This document shows, piece by piece, positions 12,755-24,815 of a stretch of DNA of 64,000 nucleotides; position 1 is the first letter of the stretch; each line of letters starts with the position of its first letter. This DNA is from Alloascoidea africana (lineage: Eukaryota; Ascomycota; Alloascoideomycetes; Alloascoideales; Alloascoideaceae), in assembly GCA_030581615.1 (NCBI GenBank), contig JAKTTT010000065.1:57937-121936 (forward strand), read 5' to 3'. The translations under genes were made by a program, and so were the position numbers. The notes below the pieces were generated by a model. The model did no database searches. It had not been told where the DNA came from and saw only the letters and a list, made by a program, of their open reading frames with translations.

Positions 12755-14878
12755 ATGTCGCATAGTTCTGACTCGCCCTTGTCGGCACCATCTAGCGAAG
12801 AGCACTCTTCTTCGCAGAGTATAGAGCCTACCTCCTCATCAGAATCCAGCCATCAACATGTCGGTTCGGCTAGCACGTCACGCCCTGAACAGGCTCATAC
12901 CGTCTCTACAAGCTCAGATCAACATTCGTATGGATGGCCGCGGTCTGTAGTTCTTCCCCCTTACTCCAAACCCCCTATAACAACATTTCCCTCGGGGTCT
13001 TTTGTGAAGGCAAGCGGAGGCTCATCCTTTGGATCATCTTCCACTGATTTTGACTCTGACTCGGATGACGATATCGACTCGTTCAGCTCCAGCTCACGTA
13101 CTCGACGCAAAAAGATGCCTTTGCTACGGCGGGCTTACATAATATTCTTCAATCCAGACGAGAAAGATCGAAGCTCTCAGGCCATGGCAGCCGCAATAGG
13201 ACTGTTTACAGCAGTTGGAGGCTTTCTCTATGGTTATGACACTGGAGTAATCAACGGGTTCTTAGCCATGAAGTATGTTCGCTCGACTTTCCCTTCAAAC
13301 AACACCAGTTTCACCTCCACCGAGACTTCCATTATCACGTCGATTCTATCATTAGGCACCTTTTTGGGAGCTCTTACTGCTCCTTTGTTCAGCGAAACCC
13401 TGGGGAGGCGATGGGCCATCATCATCTCAACATTAATAATATTCAATTTTGGCGTGATCCTCCAAGTTGTATCTACCTCTATTCCCCTACTTTGTGTAGG
13501 ACGGGGAGTTACCGGCATTGGGGTTGGTATCATTTCAGCTGTAGTTCCCATATATCAATCAGAGGCTGCGCCAAAGTGGATTCGTGGTGCTATTGTATCA
13601 ACCTATCAATGGGCTATAACGCTTGGGCTGTTGCTTAGTAGTATTCTGGCCCAGGCAACTCACACTCGAAATGACAGTGGCTGTTATCGAATCCCCATCG
13701 CGTTACAACTCTCGTGGTCTTCTTTCCTGGGCTTGGGGATGCTTTTCTTGCCAGACACTCCCCGTTTTTACGTCAAAAAGGGCAAACTGGCAAAAGCCGC
13801 AGACTCTCTTTGCAGATTGAGAAAGCTGCCGATTACTGATGGCGATATCATTGAAGAGCTTGTGGAAATCAAGGCTAATTTTGACTATGAAATGTCATGC
13901 GGCCAATCCTCTTTATTGGACTGTTTCCGACCTGCAAACCAGCAACGGAAAAGGATGATTACGGGCATGTTACTCCAAGCTCTTCAGCAATTGACAGGCA
14001 TTAATTTTGTGTTTTATTATGGTACAAACTTTTTCGACAAATGGGGGGTTTCAAACTCTTTCCTCATCAGTTGTATAACCAACATTGTCAACTTTGTGGC
14101 CACTGTTCCTGGCATTATTCTTGTTGAGGTCATTGGCCGAAGAAAACTGCTCCTTTGGGGTGCTGTTGGAATGGCTGTTTGCGATTTTATTATTTCGATC
14201 GTTGGCATTGCATCAGGGATGTCAATGGTTATTGCAAACCGGATCTTGATAACGTTTGTGTGTGTTTTCATTGCCTTTTTCGCAGCAACCTGGGGGCCCG
14301 TGGCCTGGGTCATGGTAGGAGAGATGTACCCGTTAAGAGTTCGTGGGAAAGCAGTGGCACTAGCTGCTTCTTCAAATTGGCTCATAAACTTTGCAAGCGC
14401 TTATGCAACTCCCTATCTGGTCAATCCTGGACATGGGAATGCCAATCTTGGTTCCAAAATTTTTATGGTTTGGGGTGGTTGTAATGTCATTAGTGTGTTT
14501 TTCACCTTCTTTTGCATTTATGAGACCCAAGGGCTGACCTTAGAAGAGGTTGATCAAATGTTCATGACAAGCAAGCATGCTATGGACTCGGTTAATTTTA
14601 AGACTCGATTGAATAAGGAAAAACTGGAAAAACAAGAACGAGAAAAAGAACAGGAACAAGAACGAGCTCAAAATGGATTGGGAAATGTAAGTTTTCAGTT
14701 TAATCAGCTTGGTCTCAACAATTTGTATTACAATAACGAAATGGCAAACCGGCAAATTCCTATTTTCAACTTTTCGTTTTGGGATCAAGAACATGAGTCG
14801 CCCTTTTTTGTTCCCAATAGGAATCATATGAACGCTTTGAATAACCGAGGTGAAACCACAGCAGGTGGTTCCAACTAA
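12755..14878 (+). CDS. MFS sugar transporter (hexose transporter family)
   Basis: The 707-aa protein has 12 predicted membrane segments and the sugar-porter signatures: GGFLYGYDTGVING, GRRWAI, a PIYQSEAAP segment, PDTPRFYVKKG, QQLTGINFVFYYG, the GRRKLL loop and ETQGLTLEEVDQMF after TM12. It imports a hexose or related sugar across the plasma membrane. A Ser-rich N-terminal extension of about 130 residues precedes TM1, and a tail of about 100 residues, rich in K/E then N/Q, follows TM12. Both are longer than in ordinary Hxt transporters. Glucose sensors (Snf3/Rgt2) have long tails, but I see no sensor-type tail repeat, so transport is the more likely role. The frame runs upstream to a GTG at 12743; the first ATG is at 12755. 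Confidence 0.88.
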   Translation: MSHSSDSPLSAPSSEEHSSSQSIEPTSSSESSHQHVGSASTSRPEQAHTVSTSSDQHSYGWPRSVVLPPYSKPPITTFPSGSFVKASGGSSFGSSSTDFDSDSDDDIDSFSSSSRTRRKKMPLLRRAYIIFFNPDEKDRSSQAMAAAIGLFTAVGGFLYGYDTGVINGFLAMKYVRSTFPSNNTSFTSTETSIITSILSLGTFLGALTAPLFSETLGRRWAIIISTLIIFNFGVILQVVSTSIPLLCVGRGVTGIGVGIISAVVPIYQSEAAPKWIRGAIVSTYQWAITLGLLLSSILAQATHTRNDSGCYRIPIALQLSWSSFLGLGMLFLPDTPRFYVKKGKLAKAADSLCRLRKLPITDGDIIEELVEIKANFDYEMSCGQSSLLDCFRPANQQRKRMITGMLLQALQQLTGINFVFYYGTNFFDKWGVSNSFLISCITNIVNFVATVPGIILVEVIGRRKLLLWGAVGMAVCDFIISIVGIASGMSMVIANRILITFVCVFIAFFAATWGPVAWVMVGEMYPLRVRGKAVALAASSNWLINFASAYATPYLVNPGHGNANLGSKIFMVWGGCNVISVFFTFFCIYETQGLTLEEVDQMFMTSKHAMDSVNFKTRLNKEKLEKQEREKEQEQERAQNGLGNVSFQFNQLGLNNLYYNNEMANRQIPIFNFSFWDQEHESPFFVPNRNHMNALNNRGETTAGGSN

Positions 14879-15422
14879 GCGGGGTCTGGTGATGGAGATT
14901 TTCAACCAACACCCGGTTCATAATCAATCTCTTACGAAACTTTGTACTATTACCAAATTGATTAGGGATTTGTTGCCTTGTTTTTTTTTTTTTTTGCTTC
15001 TTATACACGATTAAGCTGTCTTGATTTTATGGGAACTGTTTTACTGTATGCCTTTTGCTCTTACTAGTTGTGAATTTAATAATGATATTAAGTACTCAGA
15101 TTGGTCTTGTACTGGGAAGCATAATTTGTAGTTAGAAAAAGGCTTAGATTCCAAATCCTTGCGGCGATGAGGAGCTGCATGGGTCTTAAAAGGAATGAAA
15201 ATTCCGGGTAACAAGGCATCGCAATTCAATGATCCATCTGTCCTCGATAGCATGCTTCCAAATATGATCTCGGTAAAAGTTGAAATCATTAATTTGTCAA
15301 TTCAGCGAGTGTGTAAATTTTTTCAATCCTATCTGGTCAACCTGATACCTTATCATCCTTTTTTTAGAGCTGGAGTGGTCTTCTCCTACCTGCATATTCG
15401 GCGTGGGCGTATGGGTGTGTAA
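14879..15422. other. transporter 3' flank and RRN3 promoter
   Basis: This 544-bp gap between same-strand genes contains a T run near 14978-14994, possibly part of the transporter 3' end. Nothing else is recognisable. Confidence 0.4.
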
Positions 15423-17515
15423 ATGGATGCTAAATGGAGCAAAAAAAAAAAAAAGGAAAAAAAAAATTGTGAACAAACACCTATGCCAGTGATTGATGGG
15501 CCACAAGAGACAGTTGAGATGATGATGATGGGTTTAAAGCAAAAAAGATCTTACTCACCTTTACAGGAAGATGAGGAGATAACGAGGGCTAGCAAAAGAC
15601 CCAAAATAGCCGCCTTATCATCCTCAACCCCGGTTTATACGACCTCTATTACCAACACAAATGAAAAATTGCAGCAGCTTTCTTCAACGTCAAATGGTTC
15701 TTCGAGTTCGGTAGATGAGAATTTGTCATCAAAGATGTACCGGGAATACGTTATGAATGCTCTGATGCAAACAGAAGAAGTAAGTGATTATATCTTTTTC
15801 TGATTTCTTACTCTTCTTGTTGTTAATCTCGGGAGTAGGACAAGGTGCTTCGACTTTCAAAAATCTGCGACGATATCCAACACCCAGGACATCCAGAACG
15901 GCTTGTCCATATATTAAGCGTCCTGGTTTCAGAGATTGGCTTGCTCGACAGAAAGGAATGCCAGACGCTGATAAATGTCGTTTTAGACATCAAATTTACC
16001 AAAAAATCCAAGGCCTTCCAAAGGCTGTACCAAAAGTTTCTGATATCTTTATCTAGTTGTATCCCAAAGTATACAAATCTGATTTTAGAGAAAATGACTC
16101 TAGCTTTTTCCGACGACATCAACTCGGATTACCTTCGCACAGTCGAGCTTGTGCTTCACATCAACCCTACCGCCACAGTCAGTCTTGCCCAGATCCTTAA
16201 GACCAATTTCCCATCAGACCAGAATGAGGCCGAAACGTTTGTGAAGAATCTATTTTCACTGATGGATTATGGCCCCGAGTTGAGGGTCTCGATTCTTGAA
16301 ATTGTTATTGAAAAGCTCGTTGGCTATGATGTAACTCTACAACAGAGCATAGACGAAATGGAAAGTGATTTGGAGGATTACTACGATGATGAAGACGATG
16401 ACGAGGAGGATGACGAAGAAGAGGAGATAAAAGATGAAAACGAAGTTGTGGAACGCAACAATGAGCCAGATAGCGACAGCGAGAATGAGAATGAGAATGA
16501 GATGGTAAATGACGATGACGATGACGAGGAAGAGTACACAGCCCAGCAAGATCATATGAGCCGAAAAGAGATCATGAAAAAGTTGTCGCATCTTGATAAC
16601 ATGATGAGTCTAACATTGAACTATCTCGGTGGGAGATTAAATGATGAATTGTATCATACATTGCTGTCTTTATTCAAGCGTTATATTCTAAGTACACATT
16701 ATACTCGGTGTGTTCAGTATTTACTGTTCACACTTAGCCAGCAGGACGGTAGCACGCTGAGGATGAGTGAGTTTGTCGCTCTTCTGCTTCAGAAAGCTTT
16801 TGAGCCTGGCGTTGCGCTGTCGACGAGAATAAAAGCAATTCAGTACGTTGCTTCCTACGTCTCAAGGGCAAAGAGTCTGTCAAGGGAGCAGATTGTGTTT
16901 GTCATGAAATACCTCGCAGACTGGGTTAGCAGCTTTATACTGCCAATTGACCCTATCACTGGAGAGGAGCTTCCAGAGCCAACAAGCAAAGAGTTGACCT
17001 TTTTTTTGGCCTGCTTTCAAGCAGTTATTTACATATTTTGCTTTCGTGTCAAGACGTTTAAGAAAGAGAACAACGGATGGGAGCTCGATCTGGATCGATT
17101 TTTCCAAAGGGTCATTCTTAACCGGATGAATCCGTTGAAATATCTAAACGACACGATAGTTCAAATTTTCGCCCAGGTCAGCTGTGACAGCGGGTGCTGT
17201 TATATATACAACATTACTGAGAAGAACAAGAACGAGCGCATAAGCATCGCAATAATTGGGGATAGGAGAGGAAGCGGCGGTTCCGAAATGTCATCATCCA
17301 AAGGAGTTAATCAGCCCGCGACAGACTTGTTCCAACAGCGGCAGGAGTTTGTGGACCTTGAAGGGTATTTTCCTTTCGACCCCTTATTTCTCAAGAAGAC
17401 GAAGCGGATGTTGAAGGACTACTACACGGAATGGAGCGAAGTTTCTGGAGAGTATGACAGTGCCAGCGATGACGACGAGGCTCTGGAGTACAACGATGTC
17501 GGGGCCCAAAGGTGA
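15423..17515 (+). CDS. RRN3: RNA polymerase I transcription initiation factor Rrn3
   Basis: The gene has two exons, 15423-15779 and 15839-17515. The 59-nt intron begins GTAAGT, ends GAGTAG and falls between codons, giving 677 aa. Rrn3/TIF-IA bridges Pol I and the rDNA core promoter factor. The HEAT-like fold region, typical helical segments (VKNLFSLMDYGPELRVSILE, LNYLGGRLNDELYHTLLSLF) and the central acidic serine-poor insert (D/E-rich, about 290-345) match the family. The acidic C-terminus ends in DDDEALEYND. The first 16 codons of the long frame are encoded by two poly-A tracts (15441-15466) and read as a Lys run. Translation may start at the second Met (15483) instead. The splice joins ...MQTEE to DKVLRLSKICDD in frame. 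Confidence 0.93.
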
Positions 17516-17992
17516 TGCTTTCTACTTTTCTCCACGCCATCTGGCTGTTTTCTGTCTGTCTCGAGTTGTTGATTTTAGTTATGTTATGTAGTCTTTCATT
17601 TCTCTTTGCATCGTATCTATATTTAATCGCAGGTTTCCAAAATTGGGCTTGTGCTTGTGCCTGTGGCTGCTGGCCCGAGGCGCCACCCGAACTAGCCACC
17701 CCTTGCCTCTCCGGCCAGAGAGCACAAACTCGGGCCATGCTCCGGCCACACTCCGGCCAGAGGCGCTCTTCTGCATCTGCAAATAAACTTCCTCTTTAGG
17801 CGCTTTTTATTTGCTCAAATACCTCGCTGTTTCCCGATTCGGGCACGCTGCAGCACCACTTTTTAACTCGTCTGGGTGGACCCCTAGTCAATGTCAAAGG
17901 ATTCATCTTGCTCTATTTAAGAAAAAGGTTTCCTCGTCCTCAGTCCACCTCTTCTTCCCCATCTTCTCATCATTTTTGCATCTGGTGTCACA
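17516..17992. promoter_or_regulatory. RRN3 3' flank and promoter of the GPI-type protein gene
   Basis: A TATTTAA element at 17914-17920 lies about 75 bp before the ATG at 17993 and is the likely TATA box. Upstream, 17700-17765 contains repeated CTCCGGCCA units (three copies, one truncated) in a GC-rich patch. These could be binding sites for a zinc-cluster regulator, but this is only a suggestion. Confidence 0.45.
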
Positions 17993-18355
17993 ATGAAGTT
18001 CAGCACAGTTTCCCTTTTGGCATTCTCATTCTCTCTCGGTCTGGTTGCCGCTGCCGACGATGAGGCTGAATCTCATTCCTGCCCCAGTGGCCAGTACTGG
18101 ATGACTATGGATGGAGGAATGGAGCACTGCATGGACGGAACCGCTCCAGCCACAAGCTCCGAGGCAGAGGCCACTGGTGAGGCTTCTTCCAGCGCTGCCT
18201 CCAGTGCTACCTCCAGTGCTGCCTCCAGCAAGGCCGCCTCTTCCGGAAACTCTTCCTCCTCTTCAAATGGTTTCAACTATCTGACGGCTGACACAAACCT
18301 GGTCTCTTTGGGATCTATCGTTGGTCTGGCTGCCGTCTTGGGAAGTTTGATCTAA
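17993..18355 (+). CDS. small secreted, probably GPI-anchored Ser/Ala-rich protein
   Basis: This 120-aa protein has a signal peptide (MKFSTVSLLAFSFSLGLVAA, cleavage after about residue 20), a short acidic region with two cysteines (SCPSGQYW, EHCMDG), and a Ser/Ala/Thr-rich stalk (about 55-95) likely to be O-mannosylated. It ends in a hydrophobic segment (SLGSIVGLAAVLGSLI) preceded by small residues, typical of a GPI attachment signal. A role as a cell-wall or plasma-membrane mannoprotein is inferred from architecture alone; I cannot name an orthologue. A TATA box about 75 bp upstream suggests regulated or strong expression. Confidence 0.8.
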   Translation: MKFSTVSLLAFSFSLGLVAAADDEAESHSCPSGQYWMTMDGGMEHCMDGTAPATSSEAEATGEASSSAASSATSSAASSKAASSGNSSSSSNGFNYLTADTNLVSLGSIVGLAAVLGSLI

Positions 18356-21300
18356 ATGCCTACAACTATGGATGAAAAAAAAAATTCAGACTCACAGGTC
18401 CTGAAGTTATGAAATTCGACTGACTCTCTTCATTATACATTTCGCACGTATATAGAAAATTCAAAATTGGTTCTGTTTAATACTAGCTAATATATGTCTT
18501 TTAATGGTTCTTCATTATCACGCTTTCGTTGATCGTCGTAGCTCCTGTAATGCGAAAAAAGTAAGGAAGTGAACTACAAAATATCTGTCTTTGGATCTAA
18601 AGAATGTAGATACGGATGCACTAAGCAAATCTTCTGTAATGTCTTATTTTCCTTGTATACAATTCATGGACCATAGAGCTATGTCTATCTTGTTGGTGGA
18701 ATAAACAATTTCTAGTCTCTCCTTTTTTGTCTTTTGGACGAGGATGAACGTTTGGGTAGGGGAGGAGTAGTGCAATCGTCTTATCAAGCAAATTTCATTT
18801 ATGCTGAGTTTCTTTACTAATTAGATATGATGGTACACAACGTTTGTTGAAATGACTTCTAGAATGAATGAGATTTGACTATCCAAAATCAGATCTCACA
18901 AAGCAACACACCACTTTAAAGTAGCCATAGTGTGGCTAGCATGTGGCTAACTTCAAGATATATGATGAATGATGCTCTACAAGTTGATAGCTCTAAAAGA
19001 ACTACGACAGTTTCACTCTTTTACTCTATAATCCCTGTTTCTGGATCAGCATGTGTTGACTTCTGTACCATACCTTGTCTGAATCACCATTCACTCGCTA
19101 AACAAAGACGGATGACTTGGAAATGTTCTTCGCCAGGTATCGTTTTAGTTGATTCCGTAGAGAAAATCAAAAGAGAACGCATTTAGCTATTCGCCTTAAC
19201 CGCTAGTGTAAACAAATCATGTACTAAATTCCATCCCAGTTACTCTTGGCTGTAACTAGTAAATTTAAGTTGTATCTTCTCAATCAATAGGATAGCCAGT
19301 TGGAACATGTGAAATATAAACAAACGTATTTTCGAGCGTGGAAAGTCAATACTTGTAGTTTCGCCTTCTTCTTCTCGTAGTCTTACAAAGCAGGAAAATG
19401 TGATCTCCATCATTCACCCAGAACCTTGGTATCCAACGTTTGTAGTTATGTTTTCGTGTTCTTAATACCTCATGTAATGACCTATGTAATGAGCCAGGCA
19501 CACAGAGATAGGTGTCCCTTTCCTCTTTCCCAACGTGGTCATAGTTTCTAAGGCTGTGGTCCCTTTCTTTTCCCCGTAATGCCTTACTTCTGCCATGATA
19601 ATACAGCTTTCGTTATCTTGGATTATGAAGCAAGATTATGGAGCTCATGTATCTATTATTTGCGTTTTTAACAAAAATGGAACCATCCGATAGTAACAAG
19701 AATGACACTCTGTGTCGATATACGATCAAAGAGCAAAAAGGAACGGTGACAAAAACACTTGCCTGCAGATTTGTGAAGAACTGTAACCAACTTTTATCAC
19801 AATGGAGATGCCGTAAAATAGGCTCACATTGTATATTATATCTGAGAATTACTTCCCAGAGAAGATGCACTTTCTACTTTCTATTATAATCGCTCTTTAG
19901 GCGGGAGAGAAGGCATGTTGCAATGGCATCATGATCAACTGTGCATCATGCTTAAAAAGATGTTGGCGTCAATCTAATCCTGTGATCCTTGCCTCCAGGC
20001 TGAAAATTACGGAATGTCAGTGGGAGATGTCTTTTACAACCCAAGCTACAGCAGTGAGCCAATTGTGTGCTACGGGATAGCTCCTCCAGTGAACACAAAG
20101 CTATTAGATCACGGAAAAGTGATCCTAGAACAAAGGCAATCTTCTTTTAAGGTCATTACTTTTCCTTACTGACTTAACAAGCCTATGATTATTATCGCCA
20201 GGCGTACCAGACATCCGAAATAATCATCCTGGAAAAGGGTTGAGCTTCCCAAATTTTATTTACGTGGGACTCTTGATTGTACGACTTGTCGCGTTGGAAG
20301 GGCTCAACAAGTATTATAAAGCGCAAAAGGGAGTAGAAGCAAAATGTCCTAAAAGGACTGATCGGGAAACAAACCCCAAGATCTGTTCTCCATAACCCGA
20401 GGATTTTTAACTAGTGGAGAAAGTAAATGAACTGGGAAAATAGAAAACGTATCGAATGTCTTGTATGACATTCGAGAACTACATCGCGAGAACAATGAAG
20501 TTCGGTCAATATGGATCTATTGTCCCTGGAGAGCAAAATTGTCTTGTTTCCAAATTCATTAATTTGGATTAGGAAATTTTTGAAAGACCTAGATTTGCTA
20601 ATGCTGATTCACAGATGCAGGGTGCACTTCAACCCTGAACGCGGTAAGGGATAATGCACGACGCGTATCAAGGCAATTATTATGGGGAAAATCGGTGGCA
20701 TATGAATAGGTCGGAAATTTTAACAACTAGGCAATATTTGCTTTCTTTGGTCAAGAAGCATAGAAGAGTAGACAGTATTACCATTTTGGGAAACCCCATC
20801 TCCATTAAAAGAATGAAGCACAGAAGTGAGGATGTTTGTTTTGCCTCATTTGATGTCCGTTGCCCGTGAAAAATCTAAAACCAAACAGAGCACGAGCCAG
20901 AGATCTTCTGGCCCACCGGTTCAAATAAGAAAAACAATAAAAAATCAAGACACGTCGATATAGATAAACTCGTATCCACGTTTCAATCACCATTTATATT
21001 TTTCATCCTGGTTCAATTTATCTGTTGAAGACATCAAAGTTTCGAATTCTCAATTGTTAATCGCATGACCGATAAGATGGAAATTTCCGTTGAAAAAAAA
21101 ATGAACCCACGCTTTTTTCGCTAAGGGGCGAAGAACGGCTTGGGAGATCCTCAAGTGGTCTTTACCTATATTGTCCTGTATGTACACTGTTTTGAACAGA
21201 CGTCGAGGTCATCTATCCATACCTGGCCTAACTATAAAGTTTACAAGTAAATGCTTCTCGCCAAGTCCAAATAGCCTATACCATAAGTTTAGAACCTAAG

Positions 21301-24300
21301 TAGGGCGCGCTGTCCATTGACAGTTAGTCGTCGAGTTTTGAAAGGATATTAAACTCCGTTATTTTGGCTGTGTTACTTCGGTACTACTCATACAGCTACT
21401 TGTGACTATTGAAACGTCCTTGTTTACCAGTAAGATAGCCGCAACCGTTACAGCATCATTCTAGTTTTTGGCCTGAGATTCACGTAGGTGTCAGGAAGGG
21501 TTGAGCGATACCTGGTTTGGTGTTAATGTTAATGTTAATTGGCATGCAGTTGAGCCCTTGGGTTCTGGCTATCCTGTCAGTCTGCAGGAACAAAACATCA
21601 GCACCGATAACCTACCTGGCCTTTCGAAAGGGAATCTTGAATACTTTTCAATCTTTAGTTTTTGCGGATTCACAAAAATTATAACATGTGAAACTTGCAG
21701 CTATTAGCTCTGACTTTGGAGATTGGTGAAAAACGCTTCTATTTACCCAAGGTAAAGGAATTTAACCCTGACGATTTCTTTATTGAGGTAATGAGCAGCT
21801 ACAGGGTCATAATAATTTTTTATGAAACTTGGAATTGGATTTTCAATTCTCCGGTATCATAATGTACACAACAAGATCATACAAAATAGATCGCATCAAT
21901 TGTTCAAATTGTTTGACATTCCATGCTAATTCTTACGCAGAATTGAATCTAAACTCCAGAATAGAAAACAAGTTCAAGCATTAAGCATCAAGCAGTTTGA
22001 AAATATATAGCAGGAAATGAAAGTGGAAAGTTAAAAGCGCAAGTTTTGGATTGAATCAAATATAAGAAAACATAAAAATTGCTTGCTGAACCTTATCTCG
22101 AATTTGCAATTGAGTATTAGAGTAATACAAAAGTAGAATTTCGAAAGGCAATTGCTGTGAACAGCGTTGTAAAACATTCGAATTCGAAACGGGTTGTGAA
22201 TTCTTCAAAAAGAACGCTTCTCCTGATCTCCAATTCATCATTTCATAAACTGAGTAATTTCAAACATGTGAGAGAAAGCACCAATATGCTCATCAACATG
22301 TCCCTGACATTCAGACGAATAAACTTTTTTGCCAAACCAAGACATCATCTCCGCTTTCCCTTTCCATTAGGGATCTATCTATCCTCACATAGCATGCATG
22401 AATGCATTCTCAGAAAGAAGCGGCATCAAAGTCCATTCCCTTATTTTCCAGACACTTGATCTCCAGGATACCACTTTGTTCTGCTGGAATTATAGTCACT
22501 GACTATTGTACACCGTAAAAATGATCACATCTTAAACAATATTGGCGAATAATATCTTGAAAGTGGTCTTGTTTTGCATGAAAGGCTTCAAGTATTAACA
22601 AAATATCTATTTGGGATTTGGACCAGCAAAACAAGAAAATCCGAAATTTAGAAAATATCAAAGCGCTTTCAATTAAATACTATCATCTCTAACATGAACT
22701 ATAGCATTCTTTCCCTGATCATGCTTTCAGCTGCGAACTAAACCAAGCCTGTCCCCACCCATAATAATAATCGAGCAAATTAAAAGTTTCTGGTTGCTCA
22801 ACGGTTAATCCGAATATGATAATTTTAGAGACAACAGAGCAAACTTCGAACTCAAATGCAACGCCTACCATCAGCCTGAATGGCGTCAAAAAGTTGTAAA
22901 TTTTTTCCGAAAGCCTTGTCTTGTTACTCGGTGAAATTCTCATAGAAATTTTATATGCTCTTGTATCCGTTAAGCTGAGTCAATGTTTGCATAGCTAATG
23001 GATTAATTAAACAGAAAAGTCTGATTCTATTTCCGTTTTTGTGTAGTTATGAAACAATGACACCTACAATGCTTAGGTTTGAACACTCAGATCACTTCTT
23101 TTTTTGCTCTTGCTCTTGCTATTTTGACAAGTGGAATAAAGTCTTGTCTCATAATTTGGGATTTTGGGAGTTCGCTCTTTCAGACTTGACGGAGTGCAAG
23201 AATGTAAAACATAAATAGTATTGAGTTTCTAAAGTCTAATAATAAGAAGAAAAAAAAAAAAAAAGAACCGTCAGTACAATATTTGCGTTTAAATTTTCCA
23301 ACGGTTTTGCTCTCCCTTGTCGGCTTATCCGAAGAACTACGTAAACCGTTGAAAAATCCTTCAAACCTGAGTATCTCAATGTTCGACCCATCATTTACAC
23401 TTATTAAAATTCATGAAATTTCAATGAACGCCAGGATTTTGCTCCAACCATGCTAATCGTTTTTCTATTGGTTTGGCTTAAGCGTGACAAGACAAAAAAA
23501 AGGACGGTTCTGACCAGTTTTTCAGTGATGGAAGGAAATAGAGTTACTGTTTCTGCGTTTAAATTAGAGATATGCCACCATCACAACACAGAGGTGTTGA
23601 AGTGGAGGTCCTCCGGGCCGTAGAGTGAATAATCTTTCCCAGAACAACCAAGATAGGGGAACAGACGGCCACACAATTCTGAAGGCTATACCGGATGTCC
23701 TGAATGGTTTTAATCCCCTTTCAGATAAAACAAACTTGGCGTTTAATAATAATGATAATAGTACTGTCCAAAAGAGTTTAGTAGTGACGACAGCGGAGGA
23801 CCGGCCGGAAATGGGCCTTGTCTTTCTTGTGATGACGCTTGTCTGCCGCCCCATCATTTTAAGACGCATTTGCTACTGGTACCTGCTTCCACTTCACTCG
23901 CAAAACCCTGTGCAACACTATATTTTGTACTTTTCTTCACTAAAGCTTTTTTTTTTCTTTTTCTTTTTTCTGTTCTTGTCTGTCTTGGGTTTCGTTTTTC
24001 TCTGGAAATTCGCGCAAATAGAAGGATGTATGTAGAAGACCTAACTTTTACATTTTTTCTTTTATCTTCTCCCACTTCTTATAATTTTGAAAAATCTGCT
24101 ATTTTTTCCCCTTTTTCCCTTTCTTTTTGTTTCCCTTTTTTCTCTTTTGCAGATGAGCCTGATAATTAGTGAACGATTCGCATTCTCTCGAACTCGCATC
24201 TTTTTCCCCGTCAGCTGAATTATCCGTTAATTGTCAAAAGGGAAATTATAAGCCGCTAGGTTCCCAACAGCTTCACAATCATCTCCTTCTTTCTTTCTCT

Positions 24301-24815
24301 GCGTGTGCTTTCAGCTTGTCATTATTCCCCCCAAATTGAATGACAATTCTGGAGAACTGAAAAAATTTTCAAATCCAGTAATTAATCCTTCAATTTTACA
24401 CTTACCCAAGGATAGGCACATTTTCTGAATTGAGAATTATCACGTCAAGGTTGACAAAGTGCAAGTTCTATTCATTCCACCATTGTTTTAATTTGGTCTC
24501 CTAGGAAAAGAAAAGCAAAGAGATTACAGAATCAGAGCAAAGGGCACCACTACTATTACTACTAGGTAGAGTAGCGCCAATTATATCAGTAGCATCAGCA
24601 ACCATCCAACTCTCTTCTCTCTCAGTTGGAATCGAGAGGCGGAGTAAACGATATATATATATGGCTAAAAATCTCATTCATTTTGATTTTTCACGTTTAA
24701 ATCTCATCTTCAGGGGTATAACAATTCCATTGTTATGTTTATCCGTGGGCGAGAACCTGACGCAAAAACATAAACATCATCTTTCACACCGCATACATAC
24801 TATTAAACGCTCAGA
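18356..24815. other. 6.5-kb AT-rich gene desert
   Basis: No ORF with family features and an ATG start occurs across 6.46 kb, in a window where genes otherwise lie a few hundred bp apart. Contents noted: a protein-like exon pair at 19999-20243 (listed separately), a TTAATG triple repeat near 21521-21540, a poly-A/purine run at 23250-23266, and a long pyrimidine-rich tract at 23940-24150 that may be the start of a long leader or promoter for the Myb-like gene. An ATATATATATATGG tract lies near 24651-24664. A centromere, a decayed-gene region or a long regulatory region are all possible and cannot be told apart by eye. Confidence 0.45.
19999..20243 (+). pseudogene. possible terminal exons of an unknown or decayed gene
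   Basis: An open segment 19999-20151 (51 codons) is preceded by a branch-like TCTAAT and a CCTCCAG acceptor. It is followed by a 50-nt intron-like gap with a CTTAAC branch and a CGCCAG acceptor, then by 20202-20243 (13 codons plus TGA) in the same phase. The joined peptide looks natural (for example ENYGMSVGDVFYNPSY, then AYQTSEIIILEKG at the end) and both exon lengths are multiples of three. However, the donor is GTCATT, which differs from every other donor in the window, and I could not find convincing upstream exons. It may be the remnant of a gene or a real gene with an unusual donor. I do not recognise the family. Confidence 0.3.

Noticed and set aside
23564-24035. Opposing frames of 101 and 136 codons upstream of the Myb-like gene
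   Set aside because: They overlap each other on opposite strands. The plus-strand frame has a non-ATG start and runs into a poly-T tract, and neither frame has family features.
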